A stretch of DNA of 64,000 nucleotides from Candidatus Bathyarchaeia archaeon. Its GTDB lineage: Archaea > Thermoproteota > Bathyarchaeia > 40CM-2-53-6 > DTGE01. The notes under the pieces were generated by a model. It did no database searches and was not told where the DNA came from. It saw nothing but the letters and a program-made list of their open reading frames with translations. Position 1 is the first letter of the stretch. The number at the start of each line of letters is the position of its first letter. The position numbers were made by a program, and so were the translations under genes. Where the stretch lies: the NCBI GenBank assembly GCA_038852285.1, contig JAWCKG010000003.1, positions 62,001 to 126,000 on the forward strand. Direction: 5' to 3'. Below are positions 42,753 through 51,438 of this stretch, one piece after another.

Positions 42753-42763
42753 GTATTTATAAG
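42753..42763. promoter_or_regulatory. TATA-like box shared by kae1 and aIF2 gamma
   Basis: GTATTTATAAG lies 50 bases from the kae1 ATG and about 40-55 bases from the aIF2 gamma start, so it can serve both divergent genes. Confidence 0.5.
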
Positions 42764-42794
42764 ACGCTTCCATTAATTCAACAATTCGGAAATA

Positions 42795-44033
42795 TTGAAA
42801 GATGGTGATTATGTGGCGATCCAGCCTGAAGTCAACATAGGAACCCTTGGGCATGTTGATAATGGGAAGAGCACGTTGGTGCAGGCGCTAACTGGAGTAT
42901 GGACGGCAAGGCATTCCGAGGAGCTGAAAAGAGGAATCACCATAAGAATAGGCTACGCTGACGCCTCTTTTTTTAGATGTGAGGGACATGACAATCCGAT
43001 CTATCTGGCTACGGGAAGATGCCCTGTTTGCGGTGGGGAGGCTAAATTCCTCAGAATGGTGAGCTTTGTCGACTGCCCTGGGCATCACAGCCTTATGGTT
43101 ACGATGCTTTCAGGCGCGGCTTTAATGGACGGTGCGTTGTTCGTTATCGCCGCTGACGCAAAATGTCCTCAAGCTCAAGACAGGGAGCATATGATAGCGG
43201 CGAAGATGGCGGGGATCAGGAACATCATCTTAATCCAGAATAAGATCGACATCGTAAGCCGTGAGAGGGCCATTGAAAATTATTATGAGGTCGTGAAGTT
43301 TCTCGAGGAGTTCGGCATGGAGAGGTCGCCCATCATACCGGTTTCCGCTCAGCATAAAGTTAACGTTGAGGCCGTCATAGAGGCCATCGAAAAACACGTC
43401 CCTACCCCTTCAAGGGACCCAAACGCCCCACCCAAGATGCATATATTGAGGTCGTTCGACGTAAACAAGCCTGGGACCGAGGTGGAGGACATAGTGGGCG
43501 GTGTTTTAGGGGGATCCATCACTCAGGGAGTCTTCAGGGTCGGTGATGAAATAGAGATTAAGCCAGGAGTGCGGGAGAAGGGTGGTAAAGGAGGTTACGT
43601 AACTCTCACATCGGAGATAAGGAGTTTAATGGTGAGCACAGGTCAAGTGGAGGAAGCGAGGCCTGGAGGTCTAGTAGGAGTAGGCACATCTCTGGATCCA
43701 TTTTTAACGAAGTCGGATGGGCTGGTTGGGAATCTCATGGGTAAGGTTGGAACATTGCCGGAGGCTTTGAGCACGTTAACGATGGAAACACAGCTGTTCG
43801 AGAAGGCTGTGGGGACTGAGGAGTTGGTAAGTGTTGAGAAGATTAAAATGAACGAAGCGCTGGTTTTAAACGTGGCTACATCCGTAACCTCCGGGGTGGT
43901 TACATCTGTCCGGGATGATGTCGTAGAAATTAACCTTAAGAAGCCGGTGTGCGTTGAGCCTGAAGGCAAAGTGGCCATCAGTCGGAGAATCGGGGAAGGC
44001 TGGAGGTTAATAGGGTATGGGAAGCTTCGATAA
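42795..44033 (+). CDS. eif2g: translation initiation factor aIF2 subunit gamma
   Basis: GTPase that carries initiator tRNA. GHVDNGKSTLVQ is the P loop (Asn replaces the His common in relatives), KRGITIRIGYAD is switch I, DCPGHHSLMVTM switch II, and IQNKID the base-specific motif. A zinc knuckle (FRCEG, CPVCGGEAKF) is present. Domains II and III complete 412 residues. The start may be TTG 42795 or GTG 42813 (MAIQPEVNIGT), the second agreeing with the family. Confidence 0.96.
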   Translation: MKDGDYVAIQPEVNIGTLGHVDNGKSTLVQALTGVWTARHSEELKRGITIRIGYADASFFRCEGHDNPIYLATGRCPVCGGEAKFLRMVSFVDCPGHHSLMVTMLSGAALMDGALFVIAADAKCPQAQDREHMIAAKMAGIRNIILIQNKIDIVSRERAIENYYEVVKFLEEFGMERSPIIPVSAQHKVNVEAVIEAIEKHVPTPSRDPNAPPKMHILRSFDVNKPGTEVEDIVGGVLGGSITQGVFRVGDEIEIKPGVREKGGKGGYVTLTSEIRSLMVSTGQVEEARPGGLVGVGTSLDPFLTKSDGLVGNLMGKVGTLPEALSTLTMETQLFEKAVGTEELVSVEKIKMNEALVLNVATSVTSGVVTSVRDDVVEINLKKPVCVEPEGKVAISRRIGEGWRLIGYGKLR

Positions 44034-44073
44034 AAACATCTCAATCCGAGGGTAGGGAAAACTGGGGCTAAAG

Positions 44074-44466
44074 GTGCTCCTAGACTCTAACATTCTCATC
44101 CACGCCATTAGGTTTAAGTTAAACTTGCTGGAGGAGGTTCAGAGGATAATTTCCAGAAACGTAGAGTTCTATGTTTTAACGCAGGTATTGGATGAGCTGT
44201 CAGCCATAGTTGAGAGGGGAAAACGCGGCTCTAAAGAGGCGAGGGTGATTCTCCAGCATTTAAACGGGGTGAGGCCGCTGGATTTTCATCATCCTGGAAA
44301 GGTGGACGACCTGATCCTGCAAGCCGCTAAAAAGTTGGGTATGGTTGTGGCTACGTCTGATGTGGCGTTGAGAAAAAGACTGCGGGAGATGAAGGTTCCA
44401 ATAATCACTTTGAGAGGGGGAAGACTCTACCTCCAACCTGAAGATCCGGAATTATGGTCTATCTGA
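44074..44466 (+). CDS. PIN-domain protein, Fcf1/Utp24-like
   Basis: Predicted PIN nuclease, 130 residues. LLDSNILIHAIRFK carries the first Asp, LDELSAIVERGKRGSKEAR the Glu, and VATSDVALRKRLREMKVPIITLRGG the later acids. The family relates to eukaryotic Fcf1/Utp24, which cleaves pre-18S rRNA; in archaea a gene of this type often sits after aIF2 gamma, as here. Start is GTG. It likely acts in ribosome assembly. Confidence 0.82.
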   Translation: MLLDSNILIHAIRFKLNLLEEVQRIISRNVEFYVLTQVLDELSAIVERGKRGSKEARVILQHLNGVRPLDFHHPGKVDDLILQAAKKLGMVVATSDVALRKRLREMKVPIITLRGGRLYLQPEDPELWSI

Positions 44467-44543
44467 CCTCAAGATCTTTGTAGGTTATTTAAAACGCTGG
44501 TCCGATAAACCTTTCAGGGGGATACGATGGATCTCTGTGAAAA

Positions 44544-44552
44544 GTATTTAAG
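44544..44552 (+). promoter_or_regulatory. TATA-like box for rpoE
   Basis: GTATTTAAG is about 60 bases before the rpoE ATG at 44609, predicting transcription near 44575. Confidence 0.45.
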
Positions 44553-44608
44553 TTGGATGCTTTTACGCCTAACGGATGTAAACGGCATTCCATTTGGAGA
44601 GCGCCTAC

Positions 44609-45163
44609 ATGTTTAAAATTTTCACCATAGAGGATGTTGTGCGGATTTCACCGGATAAGTTCGATAAACCCATCGAGGAGGTTGCTAAAGAGCAAATTAA
44701 GATCAGATATGAGAATTTGGTGGATGAGGAGCTAGGCTACGTGATCCTCGTGGTCGAGGTTAAAGTTGATCCTGTAGGGAAAATCCTTCCAGGTGATGGG
44801 TCGACTTATCATAAAGCAGCCTTCAAGGTTCTCAGCTTTTACCCTCAACTTCAGGAGGTTGTGGAGGGGGAGGTTGTGGAGGTTACAGATTTCGGGGCAT
44901 TCGTTAGAATTGGACCTGAAGACGCTTTACTCCATGTATCCCAGATCATGGACGACTACTTATCCTATGACAGCAAAAGGGGTGTACTCCTAGGAAAAGA
45001 GAGTCAACGTAAAATTGAGAAGGGCGACATAGTTAGGGTTCGAGTGATAGCTGTGAGTTTTCCAAGAGGGGGTGGAGGTGGTAAAATCGGGGTGACGATG
45101 AGGCAGCCATTTCTCGGGAAGCTTGAGTGGATAAAGGAGGATTTGAAAAAGACTTCAAGGTGA
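44609..45163 (+). CDS. rpoE: RNA polymerase subunit E (Rpb7-like)
   Basis: Stalk subunit that pairs with RpoF and binds nascent RNA. N-terminal domain MFKIFTIEDVVRISPDKF and C-terminal S1 domain (VEGEVVEVTDFGAFVRIGPEDALLHVSQI in parts). ATG at 44609 is preferred; a TTG five codons earlier is also in frame. Followed by spt4 four bases on, the standard archaeal rpoE-spt4 pair. Confidence 0.95.
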   Translation: MFKIFTIEDVVRISPDKFDKPIEEVAKEQIKIRYENLVDEELGYVILVVEVKVDPVGKILPGDGSTYHKAAFKVLSFYPQLQEVVEGEVVEVTDFGAFVRIGPEDALLHVSQIMDDYLSYDSKRGVLLGKESQRKIEKGDIVRVRVIAVSFPRGGGGGKIGVTMRQPFLGKLEWIKEDLKKTSR

Positions 45164-45167
45164 TCCT

Positions 45168-45353
45168 GTGACTGAAAAGGCTTGTAAAAATTGCGGCGCG
45201 TTGTCCTCTGGGCCAGTTTGTCCGCAGTGTAAGTCAACGAACCTGAGCGAGGACTGGTCTGGACTTATCATCGTCTTGGACCCAGATAAATCGGAGATCG
45301 CTGGAAAGGTCGGCATTAAGTCTAAGGGTAGATACGCCGTAAGGGTGCGTTAG
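45168..45353 (+). CDS. spt4: transcription elongation factor Spt4
   Basis: Zinc-ribbon partner of Spt5 that keeps RNA polymerase processive. ACKNCGALSSGPVCPQCKSTNLSEDWSG (two parts) gives the four cysteines, followed by IIVLDPDKSEIAGKVGI. 61 residues from a GTG start. It ends immediately before the GTG of the dephospho-CoA kinase gene. Spt5 is not in the window. Confidence 0.93.
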   Translation: MTEKACKNCGALSSGPVCPQCKSTNLSEDWSGLIIVLDPDKSEIAGKVGIKSKGRYAVRVR

Positions 45354-45890
45354 GTGCCGGAGATCAAGATTACTCGAAGTCTCCGGAGGATGTTGAAGGA
45401 GCCGTTTGGGGAAGTGGTCGCAGGCTCCGAGGATGAGGTGCTAAAAGATTTAACGGCGTTGGAAAGGCGGCTTAAACCAAAGAAAGTTATATGTGTGGGG
45501 GACGCTGTTTCAAGGTTGACGTTAAAATCCCCATTCAAGGTTAACCTTCGAATCATCGACAACAGGGAGAGAAGGAGGAAGGTTGAGCCCGTCGATTACG
45601 GAGCCAGACGTATGTTCAAGCTTCATAACCCTCCTGGCATGATCGTGGAGGAGGCTTGGATAGTGGTTAACCAAGCCGTTAAAACCGATGATTCGTTGGT
45701 GATCGTCGACGGAGAAGAGGACTTACTCGGCCTAGTGGCCGCCTTAGAGGCGCCGGTGGGATCGCTATTACTTTATGGTCAACCTAAAGTAGGGGTTGTA
45801 GCTGTCAAGGTTAACGAAGATTTGAAGAGAAGGGTCAGTGGCATTCTATCCTTAATGAGGAAGATCAAGGCTGATATTACTGCTCAATGA
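45354..45890 (+). CDS. GTP-dependent dephospho-CoA kinase (DUF359)
   Basis: Last step of coenzyme A synthesis in archaea, phosphorylating dephospho-CoA with GTP. Family blocks: [76 protein letters not shown]. 178 residues from a GTG that abuts the spt4 stop. Its last 14 bases overlap the convergent S27ae gene. Confidence 0.9.
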   Translation: MPEIKITRSLRRMLKEPFGEVVAGSEDEVLKDLTALERRLKPKKVICVGDAVSRLTLKSPFKVNLRIIDNRERRRKVEPVDYGARRMFKLHNPPGMIVEEAWIVVNQAVKTDDSLVIVDGEEDLLGLVAALEAPVGSLLLYGQPKVGVVAVKVNEDLKRRVSGILSLMRKIKADITAQ

Positions 45891-46062
45891 ACTCGGTGTA
45901 GCTGCAGCCTCCGCAGGTCCACCTTTTCACGGGATTTAAATGCGAAGCCATAAGAGCTCCGCATCTCGGGCACTTCTTGTTTTTTAGTTTAACTAAACCC
46001 TTCGAGTAGTCGTATTCGTAGAGTTTGCTCAGTCTGGCCTTAGGAGGTTTTTCCTCAGACAG
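45877..46062 (-). CDS. rps27ae: ribosomal protein S27ae (eS31) with apparent CTG start
   Basis: Reading the minus strand gives a 61-residue protein with [20 protein letters not shown], then [20 protein letters not shown] and [11 protein letters not shown], an unmistakable S27ae zinc protein. The frame has no ATG, GTG or TTG before the first Cys pair. The best start is a CTG at 46062, six bases downstream of GAGGTGA, a strong ribosome-binding sequence lying in the end of S24e. A TGA bounds the frame five codons upstream of the first sense codons. It ends on TAA at 45877 and overlaps the dephospho-CoA kinase gene. In eukaryotes this protein is fused to ubiquitin. Confidence 0.9.
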   Translation of the reverse strand: MSEEKPPKARLSKLYEYDYSKGLVKLKNKKCPRCGALMASHLNPVKRWTCGGCSYTEFIEQ

Positions 46063-46417
46063 ATTCCTTCACCTCTTCAGCTTCTTCCTTCGTCCTCTCC
46101 AATTCTTCACCAGCCTTTTCGCCTTGCTTCATGCCTCTTTTTCTTAGATGTTCTGGAACGATTCTTTCACCGGCTGAAGCTTCGTCGTAGCATTCAACTC
46201 TACACATGGACTTGTTGGTTCCGGTAAGGGTTTTAACGTCTATAATGTAAATCTTTTTTTCCTCCACTCCCAGCTGCGCGGAGACGAGCTTCTGAATTGA
46301 AGCGCGGCTGGGGGTTCCCTCTGAGCTATGTTCAATTTCGACGCGTAACTCTTTTCTTTGAAGCAGAGGATTGTAGGATTGATTTAGGATCTTAAGCTTC
46401 ACCACCCTCAGCCCCAC
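46055..46417 (-). CDS. rps24e: ribosomal protein S24e (eS24)
   Basis: Small-subunit protein. [23 protein letters not shown] (two parts), [18 protein letters not shown], and [19 protein letters not shown] are family blocks. The 120 residues include an acidic Glu/Lys-rich tail, whose coding region holds the S27ae ribosome-binding site. It overlaps S6e by 26 bases. Confidence 0.94.
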   Translation of the reverse strand: MGLRVVKLKILNQSYNPLLQRKELRVEIEHSSEGTPSRASIQKLVSAQLGVEEKKIYIIDVKTLTGTNKSMCRVECYDEASAGERIVPEHLRKRGMKQGEKAGEELERTKEEAEEVKESV

Positions 46418-46790
46418 CTTTAGGCTCCTCCGGCTTAGGTTGCTCCTCCTTCAACACGGTCATGTTAATCACGTACGTGTCCTCTGTTATGATGGAGCCT
46501 CTCACGGTCTTACGCCTCCTCTCACCCCTCTTCCTTGCTTTAAAGCCTACGCCTCCGGTTAAAATCAGCCTTTTTTTCCCTCCTCCATGAACGTCCGGCC
46601 TCAGGGGGAAGCCGTCTCTGTCAACGCCTCCTGTTATGCGAAGCTTTTTCCCCCTCAATCCGAGTAGGGATCCATCTAAGGTTTCATTTACCGTCCTACC
46701 GATCAGGGGTTGAGCGTTGACCCCTTCAACCTCCATGTTTCTGGCTTTTCCCTCAACTGGGTCAGAAATGATTATCTTAAATTTGACCAC
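46392..46790 (-). CDS. rps6e: ribosomal protein S6e (eS6)
   Basis: Small-subunit protein. KFKIIISDPVEGKARNMEVEG, IGRTVNETLDGSLLGLRGKKLRITGGVDRDGFPLRPDVHGG (in pieces), and GERRRKTVRGSIITEDTYVINM match S6e. 132 residues. It is first in the S6e-S24e-S27ae unit, with a TATA box at 46878-46887. Confidence 0.95.
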   Translation of the reverse strand: MVKFKIIISDPVEGKARNMEVEGVNAQPLIGRTVNETLDGSLLGLRGKKLRITGGVDRDGFPLRPDVHGGGKKRLILTGGVGFKARKRGERRRKTVRGSIITEDTYVINMTVLKEEQPKPEEPKGGAEGGEA

Positions 46791-46877
46791 CCGAATACCC
46801 TCGCTTTACAGATTGGCCATAGTTTGATCGCGTCCACTCGCTTGATTCGTTGAACGCTCGAGTATGAGGCGAAAGCT

Positions 46878-46887
46878 TATTTAAATA
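46878..46887 (-). promoter_or_regulatory. palindromic TATA-like box for S6e-S24e-S27ae
   Basis: TATTTAAATA, a perfect palindrome, lies just beyond the infB stop and about 90 bases before the S6e ATG, giving a leader near 65 bases. Confidence 0.4.
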
Positions 46888-46892
46888 CGTTA

Positions 46893-48695
46893 CTAAGATT
46901 TGTCGGTGGAGTTGAGAAGAGGCCTAGCCTGTTTTTCAGCCATCTCATTTAACTCCTCTATCAACTGAACCTCCTCCTCGGAAAGCTCTCCTCTAAATTT
47001 AGTTAAGAGGGTTTCCCTATGAGATTGAGGGACATCCACGTAGAGTGTTCCTTCTTCAAAGATGTTTCTTCCCACAAAGCCTTCGTCGATTGAAACGGCT
47101 ACCTGACTACCGGCGACCGCCTCGGCGATGTCCTGGCCTTTATCTTGAATCCTTAAGATCTTCCCAATCCTCTTTCCCTCCTCGTTCAATAAAGGGTAAC
47201 CAGGTTGTATCCTACCCTTTAGCACTTCCACTCCTACTATGGCTGGTTTACTTCTCCTAAACACATAACCTCCCAAGACCTTAATCTTTCCTGGCCTTAT
47301 CAGGGAGGCTAGCTGGGAAGAGATCTGTGAGAGCCTTACGTCCTTTTCCCATTCCCGGTATTGCTCTAAAAGTCGGTATATGATCTTGGCCTCAAACGTG
47401 GGGATGCCCCATTTCTCGATTTCGAGTCTAGCGTCCGGTAGTACCTCCACGTTAAACGCCAGTATGACGCCTAATGTAGGGTCTTTTTTTCTAACAGTTT
47501 CAGCTTCGACGACGTCTCTTTTAGATACATCTCCAACGTCCGCAAGTCTAATAGGTACGCTGTGGGTTTGGAGCATGTTCGTTAGGGCCTCTAGGGATCC
47601 TAAAGTATCGGCTTTTAAAACAACTCCCAGCTTGTCGGTGTTGAATCTAAGCTTTCTAACCTCCTCGGTTATTCTCCGCTTGAACGGGTTGGGGTCTGAG
47701 CCTTCTGGCACCACATATAATGGGGCTCCAGGTAACGCCGAGTTAAGGTCAGGCGCGACGATTTTAACCCCAGCTGCGGCAGAGACTTTTTGAACGTTCA
47801 TGAACCTGTCTCGGGGATCTCGGATTTCGTCCAGGGGTTTCGGCTTCAGAATCGCCCTCACAGTTGTTTCAACAACGTCTTCACGGCCTCCGAGAACAAT
47901 TCTATCGTTTACCTTCATTTCCCCGTCATAGATGATGGCGTTAACGGTGACGCCGAGTCCTACGTCTTCTTTAACCTCCAATACAACTCCCTTCGCCGGA
48001 CCTGAGGTGATAGCTAGCTCCTTCTTCATGTAGGTTTGAGTTAACCCCACTAGGACTGTTATTAAATCTGGGATGCCTTCCCCGGTTTTAGCGCTGGTTG
48101 GAACAAGGGCCACGTGGGTTCTGAAGTCCTTGACTCTATCATATCTATCCGATTTAAATCCATGGGTTGACAGGTCGCCCATGAGACGGTAGATTTTCTC
48201 CTCCAGCATTCCTTTAACCTCTTCAGGTTGGAGTTTAAAGGATTCTAGGAAGCTGTAGTCCGGATTCGCCTTCCAACCTGGGATTAAGTCGATTTTATTG
48301 GCCGCTACGAGGAAAGGTGTTCTTCTGGCCTTTAAGATTTCGATCGATTCAACTGTTTGGGGCTCAACACCCTTCACGGCGTCTACAACCAAAATGGCGA
48401 TGTCCGCCGCTGAGCCTCCTCTTCTTCTAAGGTTCGAAAATGTTTCGTGGCCTGGGGTGTCTATGAACAGTAAACCTGGAATTGTCACCTCGAAACGAAA
48501 TTTTTTGAGAAGTGGGCCACAGATTCTTTTCAGGGTTTCAGCCGGGATCATGCTGGCGCCTATCCACTGGGTTATGGCTCCAGGCTCTCTGAGGGCCACG
48601 GTTGTTCCTCTGACTTTGTCCAGTAGGCTGGTTTTCCCGTGGTCAACATGGCCTAGAACTGCCACTACCGGCTGTCTGATCGACATGGAGGTCAC
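46893..48695 (-). CDS. infB: translation initiation factor IF2/aIF5B
   Basis: GTPase for ribosomal subunit joining. GHVDHGKTSLLDKVRGT (P loop), DTPGHETFSNLRRRGG (switch II), AANKIDLIPGW, followed by domains II-IV. The 600 residues and short N terminus are typical of aIF5B rather than bacterial IF2. Start at ATG 48695 or 48686 (MSIRQPVVAVLGHVD, closer to family). A TATA box is at 48731-48740. Confidence 0.96.
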   Translation of the reverse strand: MTSMSIRQPVVAVLGHVDHGKTSLLDKVRGTTVALREPGAITQWIGASMIPAETLKRICGPLLKKFRFEVTIPGLLFIDTPGHETFSNLRRRGGSAADIAILVVDAVKGVEPQTVESIEILKARRTPFLVAANKIDLIPGWKANPDYSFLESFKLQPEEVKGMLEEKIYRLMGDLSTHGFKSDRYDRVKDFRTHVALVPTSAKTGEGIPDLITVLVGLTQTYMKKELAITSGPAKGVVLEVKEDVGLGVTVNAIIYDGEMKVNDRIVLGGREDVVETTVRAILKPKPLDEIRDPRDRFMNVQKVSAAAGVKIVAPDLNSALPGAPLYVVPEGSDPNPFKRRITEEVRKLRFNTDKLGVVLKADTLGSLEALTNMLQTHSVPIRLADVGDVSKRDVVEAETVRKKDPTLGVILAFNVEVLPDARLEIEKWGIPTFEAKIIYRLLEQYREWEKDVRLSQISSQLASLIRPGKIKVLGGYVFRRSKPAIVGVEVLKGRIQPGYPLLNEEGKRIGKILRIQDKGQDIAEAVAGSQVAVSIDEGFVGRNIFEEGTLYVDVPQSHRETLLTKFRGELSEEEVQLIEELNEMAEKQARPLLNSTDKS

Positions 48696-48730
48696 CGAGA
48701 AGGTCTGTAACTGGTTTAGTCTTAGATGGC

Positions 48731-48740
48731 TTATAAATAA
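48731..48740 (-). promoter_or_regulatory. TATA-like box for infB
   Basis: On the minus strand TTATTTATAA is about 40 bases before the infB start, with predicted transcription near 48709. Confidence 0.5.
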
Positions 48741-48772
48741 AGCTGTTTCTTAAGTTACGTGCTTAAGGTGTT

Positions 48773-48967
48773 TTACGCCTCTCTCTCCTTCTTTCCATGG
48801 TAGCTGGTCCACTTCAGCTTCCTTGAGTCCCTGCCTAGCCTCAGAACGCTTTTCCTACACTTACTGGAGCAGAAGTATAGGAGGGCTCCATCGTTCTTCA
48901 CGTACATCATACCTGTGCCTTGGGGGAAAACTCTGCCGCAGAAGGAGCATTTATAGGTTTTAGGCAT
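48773..48967 (-). CDS. rpl24e: ribosomal protein L24e (eL24)
   Basis: Small zinc-finger protein of the large subunit. [21 protein letters not shown], then [24 protein letters not shown] (in parts) is the family pattern. 64 residues. It lies 16 bases after S28e in the L7Ae-S28e-L24e-infB order common to archaea. Confidence 0.95.
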   Translation of the reverse strand: MPKTYKCSFCGRVFPQGTGMMYVKNDGALLYFCSSKCRKSVLRLGRDSRKLKWTSYHGKKEREA

Positions 48968-48983
48968 TTAAGCCAAACCTTTT

Positions 48984-49208
48984 TTACTTGATTTTTTTAG
49001 CCTCTCTCTCGGTTTCCCTTAACATTAATATGTCTCCTATTCTGACCGGGCCTTTCACGTTCCTTGTGATGACCCGTCCCCTATCCTTTCCTTCCATTAT
49101 TCTAACCCTTACCTGTATGACCTCTCCAGTTATGCCGCTTCTCCCGATTATCTGAGTTACTTCAGCCGGGGTTAAGGACTCTTCGGCTCTTACTTTAGCG
49201 CTGCTCAA
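48984..49208 (-). CDS. rps28e: ribosomal protein S28e (eS28)
   Basis: Small-subunit OB-fold protein. [25 protein letters not shown] (two parts), [33 protein letters not shown] are family blocks. 74 residues. It overlaps the L7Ae gene by four bases. Confidence 0.95.
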   Translation of the reverse strand: MSSAKVRAEESLTPAEVTQIIGRSGITGEVIQVRVRIMEGKDRGRVITRNVKGPVRIGDILMLRETEREAKKIK

Positions 49209-49594
49209 CTTTTAACGGCTCCAGTTTCCGATAAACTGCCGTAGGCTTTAACCAGCTCCTTCAAGGTTTCACCAGCTTCTCCCTCTTCGATGATTGAAAC
49301 CGAGGAGCAGGCCACATCGATGCCGGCTGACCGGCCTAATTCCATTTTGCTTGGAACATAAAGGTATGGGATCTTTCTCTCCTCACATAACAGGGGGATA
49401 TGCGCGACTATTTGAGGCGGGTCCACATCTTCAGCTATTATGACAAGCTTCGCGACCCCACGCTCAACCGTTTTGGTCACTTCATTCGTGCCTTTCCTTA
49501 TCTTCCCAGATTCACGGGAAACCTGAATCAGCTGGTACGCTTTATCAGCTAACTCTTTGGGGACGTTGAACTTCACGTAGAAGGGCTTTGACAT
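49205..49594 (-). CDS. rpl7ae: ribosomal protein L7Ae (eL8)
   Basis: Kink-turn RNA-binding protein of the ribosome and of box C/D, H/ACA and RNase P complexes. [55 protein letters not shown] (pieces), [20 protein letters not shown]. 129 residues. It may bind kink-turns in the H/ACA RNP together with Nop10 and Gar1 here. A TATA box is at 49659-49668. Confidence 0.95.
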   Translation of the reverse strand: MSKPFYVKFNVPKELADKAYQLIQVSRESGKIRKGTNEVTKTVERGVAKLVIIAEDVDPPQIVAHIPLLCEERKIPYLYVPSKMELGRSAGIDVACSSVSIIEEGEAGETLKELVKAYGSLSETGAVKS

Positions 49595-49658
49595 TTCGCC
49601 TCACACTCTCATCGGCTAATTTCACGCTGAAGACGCTTTCACCCTAATGAAGCTTCCT

Positions 49659-49668
49659 ATTTAAAAAC
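49659..49668 (-). promoter_or_regulatory. TATA-like box for the L7Ae-S28e-L24e operon
   Basis: TTTTTAAATA on the minus strand lies about 70 bases before the L7Ae ATG, shortly after the gltX stop; leader of about 40 bases. Confidence 0.45.
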
Positions 49669-49687
49669 TTTTTATTTTAAGACGTTT

Positions 49688-51433
49688 TCAGGGGTGTGTA
49701 AAGTATAGGGTGATGGAGTCTTTTAATTTTTCTTCGACTCGAGCGAAGCCAAACCTAACCAGCTGAACGGTTGACCCTATCTTTTCATCCCTCAATGAGC
49801 CTTCTGAAAGCCCATTGGAGATGGAGGCGTCGGGCATGACGACGCTTGTTTTAATGGAGGCGCTTAAATCCACCCATTGAATTATGGGGGCTTTCAAAGC
49901 TTTTGCCTCTTCAACCCCCTTACTGTGGAATCTTAACTTCACTTCTGTACCGCCTGTTTCGATGACTTCAACGTTCATCAACTCCATTAAACGCAGTATT
50001 TGGCCGGGCTTTAAAAGGCCAAGGTCTTGGCTTGAGATGTATAGGGTTAGTTCACCTTTTACGGGTTTGAGGGCGATTTTCCTAGATCCCTTAGAAGGAT
50101 GGTCGGGGTGGTAGGGAATTACCGCCTCAACGCTCGAGGGTACTCCTTCAACCCTGACTTTAATCGGGTCTTTCACGAAGAAATATCGGTTAGAAGATGG
50201 GTCGAGAATTCTCCTGTTAATGGCGTAGATGTTTTCCCAGCTTACGGTGGCTTCGACGGGTTTAACCCCAACATCCATTATTAAAGATTTAAAGCATTCT
50301 GGGGTGAACCCCCTTCTCCTCAACGCTTTCAACGTCGCCATCCTTGGGTCATCGAACCCTGAAACCTCCCCTGACTCGACGGCCCTTATAATTTTTGATT
50401 TGCTAAGCTCAGCGCCGACGATTCTTAAACGACCATAGTGAACCGTCTCAGGGTACTTCCATCCTAAGTGCCTATACAGGTACTTTTGCCTTAAGGTGTT
50501 CGTTAAGTGCTCTTTTCCACGTATGATGTGTGTGACCCCCATTAGATGGTCGTCTACTCCGCAGGCGAAGTTGTAAAGCGGCCACGCACTGTATTTAGAT
50601 CCGACTCTTGGGTGAGGATGCTTCACGGGGTCTATGATTCTGAACGCTGGCCAATCCCGGACGGCTGGGTTAGGATGGGTGAGGTCGGTTTTAACCCTTA
50701 AAACTGCCTCTCCTTCACCGTAAAACCCATCCAGCATTTTCCTCCATCGCTCTAGGTGGTGTTGAGAAGGTAAATCTCTGCATGGACAGGGGGCCCCTTT
50801 AACTACCTTTTCATGAAAGTCTTTCCTTGAACATGTACAAACGTAGCCTCCGTTGAGTTTGATTAACCTCTCCGCTTGTTCATAGTAGATTGGAAGTCTG
50901 TCGCTTTGAACGTATTCTTCGTCCCAGTGGCATCCCAGCCACTTCAAGTCGTCTCGAATGGATTGATAAAACTCCAGGGCGGATTTTTTAATTCTAGGGT
51001 CGGTGTCCTCGAACCTTAGGATGAATTTACCCTTGTATTTCACCGCGTATTCGTGGGAGAGGATGAGGGCTCGGAGAGATCCTAAGTGGAGGACGCAATC
51101 CGGGTTTGGTGAGAACCGTGTCACCACGACCTTATACCTATCCACGTTTGGAAGTGGTGGAAGGGCTTTTTCAGCTCTTTCTCTTTTGACTTGAAGCAGC
51201 TCAGGCCAGTTTGACAGGATTAACCTCTCAACCTCTTCTTCAGACAGTATATTTACCTCTTCCACGATGGTTTTAACCTTCGGCAGAATTTCCTTGACCT
51301 TTGCACGTAGTTGAGGTTTCTCCGACAGTATTTTTCCGAGCACCGCTTCCACCGAGGCTTTACCTGAATGCCTCAAGGCGTTTAGGAGGGCGTGTTTCCG
51401 TATCGTTTCATCCTCTTCCGCTGGTCCGGACAT
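49688..51433 (-). CDS. gltX: glutamyl-tRNA synthetase (archaeal type)
   Basis: Class I synthetase that charges tRNA-Glu (and possibly tRNA-Gln for later amidation). The HIGH motif reads HLGS in PNPDCVLHLGSLRALIL, a variant as in other TACK-side enzymes I recall, and KMSKS reads LSKSKI. FILRFEDTDPRIKKS is the acceptor-end binding segment. The C-terminal beta-barrel region places it with archaeal/eukaryotic GluRS. I use the ATG at 51433, five bases after the DUF2070 stop; a GTG at 51448 is also open. About 581 residues. Confidence 0.93.
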   Translation of the reverse strand: MSGPAEEDETIRKHALLNALRHSGKASVEAVLGKILSEKPQLRAKVKEILPKVKTIVEEVNILSEEEVERLILSNWPELLQVKRERAEKALPPLPNVDRYKVVVTRFSPNPDCVLHLGSLRALILSHEYAVKYKGKFILRFEDTDPRIKKSALEFYQSIRDDLKWLGCHWDEEYVQSDRLPIYYEQAERLIKLNGGYVCTCSRKDFHEKVVKGAPCPCRDLPSQHHLERWRKMLDGFYGEGEAVLRVKTDLTHPNPAVRDWPAFRIIDPVKHPHPRVGSKYSAWPLYNFACGVDDHLMGVTHIIRGKEHLTNTLRQKYLYRHLGWKYPETVHYGRLRIVGAELSKSKIIRAVESGEVSGFDDPRMATLKALRRRGFTPECFKSLIMDVGVKPVEATVSWENIYAINRRILDPSSNRYFFVKDPIKVRVEGVPSSVEAVIPYHPDHPSKGSRKIALKPVKGELTLYISSQDLGLLKPGQILRLMELMNVEVIETGGTEVKLRFHSKGVEEAKALKAPIIQWVDLSASIKTSVVMPDASISNGLSEGSLRDEKIGSTVQLVRFGFARVEEKLKDSITLYFTHP

Positions 51434-51438
51434 TAGGT

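Noticed and set aside
47380-47793. 137-codon open frame opposite infB
   Set aside because: Antisense shadow of a strongly conserved GTPase gene.
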